Positions 23,288-33,792 of a stretch of 64,000 bases of DNA are shown here, piece by piece (the stretch's first letter is position 1; every line of letters begins with the position of its first letter). The notes beneath the pieces are model-generated. The model worked only from the letters and a program-made list of their open reading frames with translations, did no database searches and was not told where the DNA came from. The stretch covers positions 5,450,501 to 5,514,500 of the forward strand of contig NZ_JACHNH010000001.1 in the NCBI RefSeq assembly GCF_014205335.1, written 5' to 3'. Source of the stretch: Amorphoplanes digitatis (lineage in GTDB: Bacteria > Actinomycetota > Actinomycetes > Mycobacteriales > Micromonosporaceae). The position numbers and the translations under genes are program-made.

Positions 23288-26017
23288 TCAGGCAGGCGCC
23301 GGTACCCCCTCCAGCCGGCGGCGGGTGGCGGCGATCGCCATGCGGGCGTGTTCCTTGGCCCCGATCTGGGCCACCAGCTGCGCCCGCGGGATCTCCAGCG
23401 CGTACGGCAGGCCCGGCGGCAGGGCGGCCAGGATCCCGTCGAGGTCGATGCCGCCCTCGCCCGGATAGAGCCGCTCGAACCGCGCGGTGTGTATGAGCCC
23501 CTCGTTGGTCGGCGGCACGCCGGCCGGCGCGTCGCAGACGTGCGCGAAGTGGAACCATTCGGCCGGCAGCTCCCGCAGGTCCGCCACGCTGGACCCGGAG
23601 CGGGCGAAGTGCAGCAGGTCGATGAGCATGCCGGCGTTCGGCTGATCGGCGGCCCGCAGCACCCGGGTGGCCTCGCCCAGGTCCGGCGTCTCGGTCCAGG
23701 ACGGGAACTCGAGGTCGACGGTGAGCCCGAGCGGCCGGGCCATCTCGCAGAGCTGTGCGAAGCGGTCCACTTTGCGGTTGCGGTCCGGATCGGGCAGCTG
23801 GGTGATGACGTGCCGGGCGCCGAGCTCCGCGCCCGCCTCCAGGAAACGCTGGAAGTCCCGGGGATCCTCGTGCGGGCCGATCCGCGCCAGCTCGATGTCC
23901 AGCACCTCGACGCCGGTCGCGGCCAGCCGGACCTTGGTGGTGCGCATCAGGGCGGGATCGGTGGCCAGCGGATAGTGCGGCTCCTGCGGCGTGACCCGGG
24001 TCAGCCGCACGCCGACGTACCGGTAACCCGCGTCGGCGGCGGCCTCGACGAGCTCCGGCGGGGACAGGCTCAGCGCGGTCAGGTGTGCCAGCGAGTAGTC
24101 GTGCACCCGGCCGTCCGGCCGCCCGGCGCCGTCGCGCAGCCCCTGTAGGCGCCGGTGCCGGTGCGCGGCCATCCGCACCGGCGCGCTGCCCGCGGCGCCG
24201 TACCCGCCGTATCCGCCGACCCGCTGCACCACCTCGAAGAACAGCCGGGACCCGAGCATCTCGGTGAAGAAGTGCAGGTACTCACCGTCGCCGTCGCTGT
24301 CGTACAGGATGGAGTTCTCCCGCAGCGCGGCGAGCAGGTCCGGCGGCGGCGCGAGCCGGGCGTCCAGGTCGTCGTAGTAGTTGTCCGGGATGCGCAGCAC
24401 CGGCGCGCCGAGCTCGCGCATGGCCCGCGCGCCGGCGATCACGTCGTCGCCGGCGAACGCCACGTGCTGGGGGCTCGGGATGCCGGGCGACCAGCTGCCG
24501 CGGCGCAGCGGCGCCGTGTTGAGCGTGATCCGGAACGTCTGCGCCGCGTTGGTCGCCGACCGGCTGCGGATCAGGCCGAACGGCGCGGCGACCTCCGTCG
24601 TCGGTCCGGACCGCAGGCCGAGCACCGAGGTGTAGAAGAGGCCCACCTGGTCGAAGTCGTCGACGGACTCGGTGAGTGAGACGTGGTCGGTGCCGGTGAC
24701 CAGGCCTTCCTCGCGCGCCGGCTCCCCGGTGGGTGCGAAGTCCGCCAGCCAGCCGTCGGCACCGCCCCGGCAGAAGAAGACCGCGGTGCCGTCGGGCGCG
24801 GCAACCGAGCTCAGATCCGCCTCCTCGGGCAGCCGGACCCGCGGCAGCACCGGCGCCAGCAGCCGGTCCGCGCGCTCGGCCGACCCGGCCGGGTCCTCGC
24901 TCTCCACCCCGAGCGCGCAGATCACCGCCGTGCCGGGCACGATCGTGCGCTGCGGCGCGAAGTTCAGCAGGATCCGGGCGTCGCCCTGCTGCCAGAGCTG
25001 CACCGGCTTGGACCGGTGCTGCCCGGTCCGGGCGAAGCCGAGCGCGGTCAGCGTGCGCGCGACCACCGGACCGGACACCTCGTCGACGGCCAGCTCGGTG
25101 AAGACGTGCCCGCCGAGCCGCGGCGCCGGCGGCAGGCCGGGCGACGGCACCGGTCCGCGCCGGGCGGTGACGGACTCCTGGAGCGCCAGCAGCGACCGCA
25201 TCCCGTCGATGGCGGCGTGCCGCGGGTCGGCCTGCCGGTAGATGTCGTTGAACACCTCCAGCGAGAGCGGACCGCCGTACCCGGTGGTGCGGACGTGCCC
25301 GACGAACGCCGCCAGGTCGAAGGAGCCCAGCCCGGGGAAGAGCCGATGGTGCCGGCTGCGCTGGACCACGTCCATCTTGAGGCGCGGCGCGTCGGCCAGC
25401 TGGAGGTGGAACACCTTGGCGCCGGGTATCACCCGGATGCCGGCCGGGTCCTCGCGCCGGGACAGGACGTGGAAGCTGTCCAGGCAGAGGCCGAGGGCGG
25501 CGTGGTCAGCACGCCGGACGATCCGCCACGCGTGCGCGTAGCTCTTCACGTGCCGGCCCCACGCCAGCGCCTCGTACGCGATCCGCAGGCCCCGCCGCCC
25601 GGCCCGCTCCGCCAGCTCGCGCAGCTGCTCGGCGGCGAGGTCGTCGTCGTCCACCGACTCCGCCGACTCGGAGGAGCAGACCAGCATGGTCCCGGCGCCG
25701 AGCTGCTCCAGGAGGTCGAACTTGCGCTCGGCCCGGCGCAGGCCGGCCCGGAACCGCTCCGGCGGGACCGCCTCGAAGTCGCGGAACGGCTGATAGACGT
25801 CGATCGTCAGGCCGCGGCGCGCGCACTCCCGGCCGATTCGCGACGGCGACCACGGCGACGCGACGAGGTCGCTCTCGAAGATCTCGACACCGTGGAAGCC
25901 CGCCGCGGCGGCCGCCGCCAGCTTGTCCTCGAGGGTTCCCGACAGGCACGCGGTGGCGATGGAGAGCCGGTGGCCGCCGGCCGGGCCGCTCACAGCGGCG
26001 TGATCGGCGATGAGCAT
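23288..26017 (-). CDS. Three-module 3-dehydroshikimate dehydratase-type protein with fused sugar isomerase-like barrel
   Basis: A 909-residue cytoplasmic protein. Module 1 (about 17-290) is a xylose-isomerase-like TIM barrel (FHGVEIFESDL, LCLDSFHVLSR, VFHLQLADAPRL, GPLSLEVFND); module 2 (about 300-620) is a VOC/4-hydroxyphenylpyruvate-dioxygenase-like region (GTDHVSLTESVDD, QHVAFAGDDVIA, ending FFEVVQRVGGYGGYGAAGSAPVRMAAHR). Together they match QuiC-type 3-dehydroshikimate dehydratases, which make protocatechuate from quinate or shikimate. Module 3 (638-909) is a second sugar phosphate isomerase/epimerase barrel (VHDYSLAHLTALSL .. HFAHVCDAPAG) with no stop codon between; a GTG at 24106 could be its ancestral start. 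GGAAGG precedes the first ATG. Confidence 0.88.
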   Translation of the reverse strand: MLIADHAAVSGPAGGHRLSIATACLSGTLEDKLAAAAAAGFHGVEIFESDLVASPWSPSRIGRECARRGLTIDVYQPFRDFEAVPPERFRAGLRRAERKFDLLEQLGAGTMLVCSSESAESVDDDDLAAEQLRELAERAGRRGLRIAYEALAWGRHVKSYAHAWRIVRRADHAALGLCLDSFHVLSRREDPAGIRVIPGAKVFHLQLADAPRLKMDVVQRSRHHRLFPGLGSFDLAAFVGHVRTTGYGGPLSLEVFNDIYRQADPRHAAIDGMRSLLALQESVTARRGPVPSPGLPPAPRLGGHVFTELAVDEVSGPVVARTLTALGFARTGQHRSKPVQLWQQGDARILLNFAPQRTIVPGTAVICALGVESEDPAGSAERADRLLAPVLPRVRLPEEADLSSVAAPDGTAVFFCRGGADGWLADFAPTGEPAREEGLVTGTDHVSLTESVDDFDQVGLFYTSVLGLRSGPTTEVAAPFGLIRSRSATNAAQTFRITLNTAPLRRGSWSPGIPSPQHVAFAGDDVIAGARAMRELGAPVLRIPDNYYDDLDARLAPPPDLLAALRENSILYDSDGDGEYLHFFTEMLGSRLFFEVVQRVGGYGGYGAAGSAPVRMAAHRHRRLQGLRDGAGRPDGRVHDYSLAHLTALSLSPPELVEAAADAGYRYVGVRLTRVTPQEPHYPLATDPALMRTTKVRLAATGVEVLDIELARIGPHEDPRDFQRFLEAGAELGARHVITQLPDPDRNRKVDRFAQLCEMARPLGLTVDLEFPSWTETPDLGEATRVLRAADQPNAGMLIDLLHFARSGSSVADLRELPAEWFHFAHVCDAPAGVPPTNEGLIHTARFERLYPGEGGIDLDGILAALPPGLPYALEIPRAQLVAQIGAKEHARMAIAATRRRLEGVPAPA

Positions 26018-26053
26018 GGTGCGCCGCCTTCCTGCTCCGCCAGGCGGACCATC

Positions 26054-26094
26054 AGAACCAAAATAATGTTCGTACCGGTTAGTTAGTTATACGC
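26054..26094. promoter_or_regulatory. AT-rich divergent promoter region
   Basis: A short AT-rich stretch between the dehydratase fusion and the radical SAM gene, containing GAAC-N9-GTTC (26055-26071), an ACCGGT core and TTATAC near 26086. It must hold both divergent promoters; the exact boxes are not certain. Confidence 0.4.
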
Positions 26095-26169
26095 GCCGGG
26101 CTCCCCCGCCGGAAGGGGCGTCCGAACGGGGGGATTGCCCGCGCCGGGGCGCGCCGGGAGGATGGGCGG

Positions 26170-27180
26170 GTGCAGTGGAGCCCGGCGACACTATTCAGCA
26201 CGCGCGGTGACCGGATCCGGTGCGACCTCTGTCCACTGCGCTGCATGCTGCGCGACGGGCAGGTCGGCACGTGCGGCGTCCGCCGGCGCACCGGGGACGT
26301 CCTGGAGACCGCCACCTTCGCGACCGTGATGCAGCACGTCGACGCGAACGAGCGCAAACCCTTCTACCACTTCCGGCCGGGCGGCCGGAGCCTCACGCTC
26401 GCGGCGCCCGGCTGCACCTTCGCCTGTGGTTACTGCATCAACCACCGCATCTCCCAGTACGGCCGGGAGTCCTCGGTCGATTGGGACGCGGAGCCGGTGC
26501 GCCCCGCCGACGTGGTCGCCCGGGCGGTGGCCGAGGGCGCCGACATCTGCTTCTCGTACACTGAGCCGTCGCTGGCGCTGGAGCTGACCGAGGCCGTCGT
26601 GGCGCTCGCGCGGCCGGCCGGCGTACGGGTGATGTGGAAGTCGAACGGGTTCCTGACGCCCGAGGCCGTCGACCGGGCCGCGGGCCTTGTCGACGCCGTG
26701 AACATCGACGTCAAGGCGGCCGGCACGGCCGAGCACCTGCGGCTCACCGGCGCGCCGCTGGAGCCGGTGCTGGACACGATCCGCGAGTTCGCCCGCCGCG
26801 GCGTGTGGCTGGAGATCACCACCCCGCTGATACCCGGCACCAGCGCCGCGCCGGACCAGCTGGCCACGATCGCACGTGCCGTCGCGGCGGTGGGCGCGCA
26901 GGTGCCGTGGCACCTGGTGCGGTTCACCCCGACGTACCGGATGACCGGCCACGACCCGACGACGCCGGCCGACCTGGCCGAGGCCGTCCGGATCGGACAC
27001 GCGGCGGGCCTGCGGCACGTCTACGTCGAGCGGGCGCTGGGCGCGCCAGGGCGGGCGACGCGCTGCCCGGGCTGCGACGAGACGGTGGTCCGCCGCGGCG
27101 TCTGGCGGCTGGAGGCATCCGAGCTGACGGGCGGGCGCTGCGCCCGCTGTGATCACCCGATCGACGGGCGGTGGAACTGA
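26170..27180 (+). CDS. AmmeMemoRadiSam-type radical SAM enzyme
   Basis: A 336-residue radical SAM protein related to pyruvate-formate-lyase-activating enzymes. The 4Fe-4S motif is CTFACGYC (Cys82, 86, 89; CX3CX2C), the spacing of the AmmeMemoRadiSam group. A cysteine-rich N-terminus (CDLCPLRC .. GTCGV, residues 18-35) and a C-terminal CPGC/CARC pair suggest further metal sites. FSYTEPSLALE and KSNGFLTPEA are family blocks. Start at GTG 26170 with GGGAGG. The usual partners (AMMECR1 and Memo) are absent; instead a 69-residue gene follows after one base. Confidence 0.9.
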   Translation: MQWSPATLFSTRGDRIRCDLCPLRCMLRDGQVGTCGVRRRTGDVLETATFATVMQHVDANERKPFYHFRPGGRSLTLAAPGCTFACGYCINHRISQYGRESSVDWDAEPVRPADVVARAVAEGADICFSYTEPSLALELTEAVVALARPAGVRVMWKSNGFLTPEAVDRAAGLVDAVNIDVKAAGTAEHLRLTGAPLEPVLDTIREFARRGVWLEITTPLIPGTSAAPDQLATIARAVAAVGAQVPWHLVRFTPTYRMTGHDPTTPADLAEAVRIGHAAGLRHVYVERALGAPGRATRCPGCDETVVRRGVWRLEASELTGGRCARCDHPIDGRWN

Positions 27181-27181
27181 G

Positions 27182-27391
27182 ATGACCAGGTACGAGGGCG
27201 TGCCGGAGCTGCCGGACCTCATCGACGCCGCCGAGTACGACGAGCACCCCGACGGCGGCCTGATCCGGCTGCGCATCTCGGTGACCGCGACCGGCGTCGA
27301 GATACTCGGCGACGGCATGCGCCCGGAGGCCCTCGAAGCGCTGCTCGAGGCGCTGGGGCCCGGCGAGATCCAGCAGATGTGGTGCGGCTGA
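27182..27391 (+). CDS. 69-residue acidic protein coupled to the radical SAM gene
   Basis: Starts one base after the radical SAM stop (TGAGATG), so translation is coupled. The protein is acidic with a two-strand/one-helix look (LIRLRISVTATGVEILGDGM, then PEALEALLEALGPGEIQQMW) and ends in CG, its only cysteine. I do not recognise the family. It could be an accessory subunit or a substrate of the radical SAM enzyme; nothing in the sequence decides this. A short hairpin follows. Confidence 0.75.
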   Translation: MTRYEGVPELPDLIDAAEYDEHPDGGLIRLRISVTATGVEILGDGMRPEALEALLEALGPGEIQQMWCG

Positions 27392-27397
27392 CCGGCC

Positions 27398-27420
27398 TGC
27401 CACCGGGTGGCACCCGTTTT
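27398..27420 (+). terminator. Weak hairpin after the radical SAM pair
   Basis: TGCCAC-CGG-GTGGCA (27398-27412) followed by CCCGTTTT. Short stem but with a T-run. Confidence 0.5.
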
Positions 27421-27453
27421 GCTACCAGAGTCTTCGCGTCCGGTCCGAACTGA

Positions 27454-29628
<2,175 letters not shown>

Positions 29629-29637
29629 CCGGGCGGA

Positions 29638-31341
29638 TCACCGCAGGGCGCGCCGTACCTCCTTGACGCGGTTGATCAGGGCCCGGGCGATGATGCCCGA
29701 GCCGACCGTCCCCGCCGCTGCCAGCACCCAGTGGCGGGGATTGCCGTCCCCGTCGACCGCGATGCCGACGATCATCAGCAGGCTGATTCCGGCGACGACG
29801 AACAGCAGCACCCCGAGCGCGGGAACGCCCGAGTCCTTCCACAGCTTGTAGCGGCTGCCGAACGAGGGCCGGGGCGGGCGGTTCCGCTTCGGGTCCGGCC
29901 GCGGGATCGCGGACGGCTCACGGGCGGGCATCGTGACCCGCAGGTGCGCCGGAACGGCCGCGTCGATGACGGGCGGCACCGCCGAGCCGGCGGCGAACAG
30001 GGTCGGCTCGACGGTCAGCGTGATCGCGTCGTCGCCGATCATCGTGCGGCGCCCGTCCGCCCAGCCCAGCACGGCCGCGCACCCGTCGAACCGGACGGTG
30101 ACCGTCTCCCGCTCGCCGACCAGGCTCACACCCTGGTCGCCGATGACCAGCCGCGCGCCGTCGCCCTCCAGCGACCGGTACGCCCTGCCCTCCACCGCGG
30201 ACTCGGAGGACGTCGGTGCCGCCGTGAACCCGGCCCAGTCGGCGCTCCGGTGCGGCGGGACCATCAGCAGCGCCGAGCCCAGCGCCTCGACCGCGACCTC
30301 GTGAACGTCGCCGACGGTCACGTTGCGCAGCTCGCCGATCAGCTCCTCGTTCGACGGCTGCGGCTCGCCGGTGAGCTCCGCGAACGCGGACGAGGGCAGC
30401 CGGGAGGCCCACACCTCGGCGTTGTCCAGGGCGTCGGCCCGCTTGGCCACGACCGAGTCGACGTCGGCCTGCTCGATCCGGCCGACCCGCAGCTTGGCCA
30501 GGATGTCGACGAAGCCGCCGAGCACCGCGTCCTGCTTCTCCGGCAGCGCGTCGGCGAGCGCGGTGACCACGGCGTACCCGTCGCCGCGCGGGCTGTAGTC
30601 GGTGCCGGCCGTGTAGGACAGGCCGCCCTCCTGGCGCAGCCCGCGGAACAGTTCGCGCTCCAGGACCCCGGAGAACACGCCCGCGGCGGTGCGCCGCCGG
30701 ACCACCGCCTCCAGTGCGACGGCCCGCGCGTCGCCGGAGAAGTACGCGGGCGTGACCGGCAGCGCCGACGAGACGGCCGGCACCGCGCGGCGCTCGCCGG
30801 CGGGCAGGCGCAGGGTCAGGCCCGCGGGCACGTCGCGCCCGGCGATCCAGAGCACCGCGTTGTCCCGGGTGAAGTACCGGGCGGCCCACGCGCGCAGGTC
30901 GTCCGGGGTGATCATGTCCAGCCCCCACTCCGGGTAGCTGACCAGGCCGTGGCCGCGTGCACCGTAGCGCCACAGCGACATCGGCTCGGTGACCTGCGGC
31001 GTCCGGCTGCTGTGCTCCGTACGCAGGATCGTCTTCTCGGTCTCCAGCCGGTCCATCGGCAGGTCGCTGAGGCTGTCGCAGACGCCCGACAGGAAGCCGG
31101 CGACGTCCTTCTCCGGGCCCTGCATGTGGAAGTAGGTCATGACCGGGGCGGTCGCGCCGTTGTAGTGGTAGTCCGCCAGGCCCAGCGGGTGCAGCACGAG
31201 GTGTTCGAGCAGGTGGGTGATGCCCGCGCGGGGCAGGGTCTCGTCGGCGCGGCCGACCCGGAACATCAGCCCGGCGTGCAACGGCCCGGAGGTGGGCGCG
31301 ATCAGCGTGGGCACGCCGTCGACCTCGGTGCGGCGGATCAT
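29638..31341 (-). CDS. M16 family zinc peptidase with C-terminal membrane helices
   Basis: A 567-residue protein with the inverted zinc motif HXXEH as HLLEH (residues 43-47) and a second M16 half (VFSGVLERELFRGLRQEGGLSYTAGTDYSPRGDGY), the pitrilysin/processing peptidase signature. After residue about 470 come a basic Pro-rich stretch and two hydrophobic helices (ALGVLLFVVAGISLLMIVGI and HWVLAAAGTVGSGIIARAL), so it is anchored with the peptidase probably in the cytoplasm. The ATG overlaps the upstream gene stop (ATGA). Substrate unknown. Confidence 0.85.
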   Translation of the reverse strand: MIRRTEVDGVPTLIAPTSGPLHAGLMFRVGRADETLPRAGITHLLEHLVLHPLGLADYHYNGATAPVMTYFHMQGPEKDVAGFLSGVCDSLSDLPMDRLETEKTILRTEHSSRTPQVTEPMSLWRYGARGHGLVSYPEWGLDMITPDDLRAWAARYFTRDNAVLWIAGRDVPAGLTLRLPAGERRAVPAVSSALPVTPAYFSGDARAVALEAVVRRRTAAGVFSGVLERELFRGLRQEGGLSYTAGTDYSPRGDGYAVVTALADALPEKQDAVLGGFVDILAKLRVGRIEQADVDSVVAKRADALDNAEVWASRLPSSAFAELTGEPQPSNEELIGELRNVTVGDVHEVAVEALGSALLMVPPHRSADWAGFTAAPTSSESAVEGRAYRSLEGDGARLVIGDQGVSLVGERETVTVRFDGCAAVLGWADGRRTMIGDDAITLTVEPTLFAAGSAVPPVIDAAVPAHLRVTMPAREPSAIPRPDPKRNRPPRPSFGSRYKLWKDSGVPALGVLLFVVAGISLLMIVGIAVDGDGNPRHWVLAAAGTVGSGIIARALINRVKEVRRALR

Positions 31342-32291
31342 CGCGCGCCCCCCTTGCCGTACGCCAGCGCCCGCCGCCGCACGAACTCCTCGGCGGGATC
31401 ACCGAGGTAGTGCCAGGGATCCTCGCTCCCGAAGCGGTCCAGCGCGGCGAACTGTGCCGCCGCCGCGCGGCTGTCGCCGATCAGGCTGAAGGCCATAGCG
31501 AACGTGTTGCGCACCGCGACCCAGCCGTAGTCGTGCCGGAAGCCCGGGTCCCACACCGAGCGGGTGGCGGCCTCGTAGATCTCGTTGCGGGCCCGGGATG
31601 TCGCCAGGTAGGCCACGCCCTGGCCGTCGTCGTCGAGCCACCGCTCCAGGTGCCCGGTGACGACCAGGACGGCGTTGTGCGCGCCCTTCGGCGCGGCCAG
31701 CATGCACTCGCCGGCGAACGCGTGCATCTGCTCCCAGCTTCCGCTCCACTTCGGGCACAGCGACTGGAGCAGCTGAGACTGCGCCGGCAGGTGGTGCGGC
31801 TCGTGCTCGGCCAGCCGGTCGTAGCGCCGGCGCACCTCGGACAGCCCGAGCTCGAGGCCCCGCGCGCTGACCAGCCGCTGGCACCAGACCGACACGTCGG
31901 CCGGGTTGCGGGCCGCCGCGTCGATGAGGATCTGCTCGGCGCGGCGCAGGTAGCCGTGGAACGTGCTGAACTGCTCGGCGCTGACGTACTGCGCCCGGAG
32001 CCCGCTCCGGATCTTCCAGCCCACATCGACGAGGTGGCCGCCGAGCACGGCGCCGGCGACGGAATCGTCCGGGTCGCGAGCCAGGACGTCCTGGAGGAAC
32101 TGCTCGGCGCCCGGGACGGTCGCGGCGAAGCGGATCAGCATGGTCCGGGCGACCGGATCCGGCGCGCCGTCGATGAGCGCGCGCACGCCGGCCCAGTCCA
32201 TGGCGGCCAGCGCGGACCGCACCCGGCCCATCTCCGGGTACGCGGCGACGGGGTCGAAGGTGGGTTGCGGCAGGGTGGGGGCGGCGGACAT
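31338..32291 (-). CDS. DUF4034-like helical protein upstream of the M16 peptidase
   Basis: A 317-residue, mostly helical protein with tetratricopeptide-like spacing. LQSLCPKWSGSWEQMHAFAGEC recalls the conserved P-KW-GS core of DUF4034 proteins. Coupled to the M16 gene by an ATGA overlap, so the two form an operon and may act on the same target. Start at ATG 32291, seven bases after a TAGTAT -10 box; another ATG at 32300 overlaps that box. Confidence 0.75.
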   Translation of the reverse strand: MSAAPTLPQPTFDPVAAYPEMGRVRSALAAMDWAGVRALIDGAPDPVARTMLIRFAATVPGAEQFLQDVLARDPDDSVAGAVLGGHLVDVGWKIRSGLRAQYVSAEQFSTFHGYLRRAEQILIDAAARNPADVSVWCQRLVSARGLELGLSEVRRRYDRLAEHEPHHLPAQSQLLQSLCPKWSGSWEQMHAFAGECMLAAPKGAHNAVLVVTGHLERWLDDDGQGVAYLATSRARNEIYEAATRSVWDPGFRHDYGWVAVRNTFAMAFSLIGDSRAAAAQFAALDRFGSEDPWHYLGDPAEEFVRRRALAYGKGGAR

Positions 32292-32298
32292 GGCGGGC

Positions 32299-32304
32299 AT
32301 ACTA
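32299..32304 (-). promoter_or_regulatory. -10 box TAGTAT of the DUF4034/M16 operon (leaderless)
   Basis: TAGTAT, seven bases, then ATG at 32291. Confidence 0.5.
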
Positions 32305-32376
32305 GATGATCTTCTGGTGTCGCGGGGACCCGCTTTCTGAGTATCGAAGCTCATGCCCGGGGTGGGGCCGCCGCCA

Positions 32377-32382
32377 TAGGTT
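32377..32382 (+). promoter_or_regulatory. -10 box TAGGTT of the small membrane protein gene (leaderless)
   Basis: TAGGTT, six bases (CGGTGC), then ATG at 32389. Confidence 0.6.
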
Positions 32383-32388
32383 CGGTGC

Positions 32389-32793
32389 ATGACCTCATCG
32401 ATCCGTCAGATCGCCGGCGCGTTCGTCGTCGCCCTGTTGTCGGCCGTGCAGTGGTACGTCTGGATGGCCTGGGACACCGAGTATCAGACCGATCCCGTCA
32501 CGCAGGTCACCTCCGGCCCGTACGAGGCCTGGCAGGTCGTCGGGTGTGGGGTGTCGCTGCTCGTGGTGTTCGTCGGCGCGCTGCTGCTCGGCGCCCGGCC
32601 GCTCTGGGCGTCGGCGGCGCTGACGCTCGCGTTCACCGCGGCCTGGACCACGACGGCGGCCGCCGAGGACAGCACCGGCATGTACGGCGTCGGCACGGTC
32701 ATGCTGCTGGTCGGCCTGGCCTCGGCAACGGCGGTGGTGTCCCTGGTGGTCACCGCGCTCCGCCGGGGGAACGCCCAGCGAGTGGGAGCGTGA
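32389..32793 (+). CDS. Four-helix membrane protein, unknown
   Basis: A 134-residue protein with four hydrophobic helices (about residues 8-28, 48-68, 72-90, 100-122) and a charged loop WDTEYQTDPVTQ between the first two; the C-terminus RRGNAQRVGA is basic. No family recognised. Diverges from the DUF4034/M16 operon 97 bp away and begins directly after a leaderless -10 box. Confidence 0.75.
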   Translation: MTSSIRQIAGAFVVALLSAVQWYVWMAWDTEYQTDPVTQVTSGPYEAWQVVGCGVSLLVVFVGALLLGARPLWASAALTLAFTAAWTTTAAAEDSTGMYGVGTVMLLVGLASATAVVSLVVTALRRGNAQRVGA

Positions 32794-32842
32794 CGACCGA
32801 ATACCGCCAGACGATCGCCCGCCCGCGCCGGACGATGGCGTC

Positions 32843-33322
32843 ATGACCCCATCGACCACCGGATACCGGATCCACGCGCTGCCGGCCCCGTCGCTCGACG
32901 ACACCCGCCGCAGCGGGCTCGACGCCTCCGGCAACCCCGTCGAGCGGCTCGTCGCCGCCGGGGGCGAGCCGCTTCGCTGCTGCCTGCGCGACGCGGCCGC
33001 CGGGGACGACCTCATGCTCTTCGGGTACGAGCCGCCCCTCCCCGCCGGCCCGTACCGGGAGGTCGGCGCGGTGTTCGCACACGCCGCACCCTGCGCCGGG
33101 CCGGCGACGGAGTCCCGGTACCCGGCCGACTGGTTCGGGCGCCCTCAGGTGCTGCGCGCCTACGACGAGCGTGGCTGGATACACCCGGCGACCCGGACGC
33201 ACGACGGCGGCGACCCGGAGGCGGCCATCGCCGCGGTCCTCGCCGACCACACGGTGGCCGTGGTGCACAGCCGCAACATCGCCTACGGATGCTTCATGTT
33301 CGCGGCGACCCGCGGCGACTGA
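32843..33322 (+). CDS. DUF1203 family protein
   Basis: A 159-residue protein matching DUF1203: LRCCLRDAAAGDDLMLFGYEP, PYREVGAVFAHAAPC and RQVLRAYD-like blocks, ending SRNIAYGCFMFAATR. The family has no known function. The ATG follows GACGAT by six bases, a possible leaderless start. It converges on the HNH-like gene with a hairpin between. Confidence 0.85.
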   Translation: MTPSTTGYRIHALPAPSLDDTRRSGLDASGNPVERLVAAGGEPLRCCLRDAAAGDDLMLFGYEPPLPAGPYREVGAVFAHAAPCAGPATESRYPADWFGRPQVLRAYDERGWIHPATRTHDGGDPEAAIAAVLADHTVAVVHSRNIAYGCFMFAATRGD

Positions 33323-33329
33323 CGCGGGC

Positions 33330-33358
33330 GGCCACCGGATCAGCGGCGGCCGGTGGCC
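33330..33358. terminator. Hairpin between convergent genes
   Basis: Stem GGCCACCGG / CCGGTGGCC (9 bp, 11-base loop) spanning the stop codon of the minus-strand gene; possible shared terminator. Confidence 0.45.
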
Positions 33359-33780
33359 AGCGCGACGAGGAACTGGCCGCCGCCCGCGTCGACGCTCGCG
33401 GTGACCGGCAGTCCGGGCACCAGCCGGGAGAACCGGTCGACCAGCCAGTCGGCCGCCTCCTGTGCGTCCTTGCGGCTCGGGCAGCGGGCGACCAGCTCGC
33501 GGCCGCCCTTGCGTTCGAGGCGCTCCGCGACGGTGATCAGCGGCGCGGGCTCCACCACGTGCAGGCGGTCCGGCCAGGCGATGACCACCTTGACCGCGCC
33601 CTTGCGGGTGTTGCAGGCGCGGTGCGCGAGCCGCTCGGCGACCTTGGCCTTCCGGTCGGCGGTGCGGCTGTCCACGCTGGGGCCGCGCGGGTCGTTCACC
33701 GACATGTCGGCGTCGACCGGCTCGTCGCACACCCAGCATCGCCAGCCGTCACGCTTCGCCACGTCATCAAGGAGACTCAC
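33340..33780 (-). CDS. Hypothetical protein with HNH-like zinc motif
   Basis: A 146-residue protein. RDGWRCWVCDEPVD near residue 14 and LAHRACNTRKGA near residue 54 place a Cys pair ahead of an H-x2-CN segment, as in HNH endonucleases, but the catalytic His-His pair is not complete by eye (SVNDPRGPSVDSR replaces the usual DHxxP). The C-terminal half is an unrelated alpha/beta segment. GTG start at 33780 follows TAGTTT by six bases. Confidence 0.75.
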   Translation of the reverse strand: MSLLDDVAKRDGWRCWVCDEPVDADMSVNDPRGPSVDSRTADRKAKVAERLAHRACNTRKGAVKVVIAWPDRLHVVEPAPLITVAERLERKGGRELVARCPSRKDAQEAADWLVDRFSRLVPGLPVTASVDAGGGQFLVALATGRR

Positions 33781-33786
33781 CGGAAC

Positions 33787-33792
33787 AAACTA
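33787..33792 (-). promoter_or_regulatory. -10 box TAGTTT of the HNH-like gene (leaderless)
   Basis: TAGTTT, six bases (GTTCCG), then GTG at 33780. It overlaps the end of the guanine deaminase gene. Confidence 0.55.
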
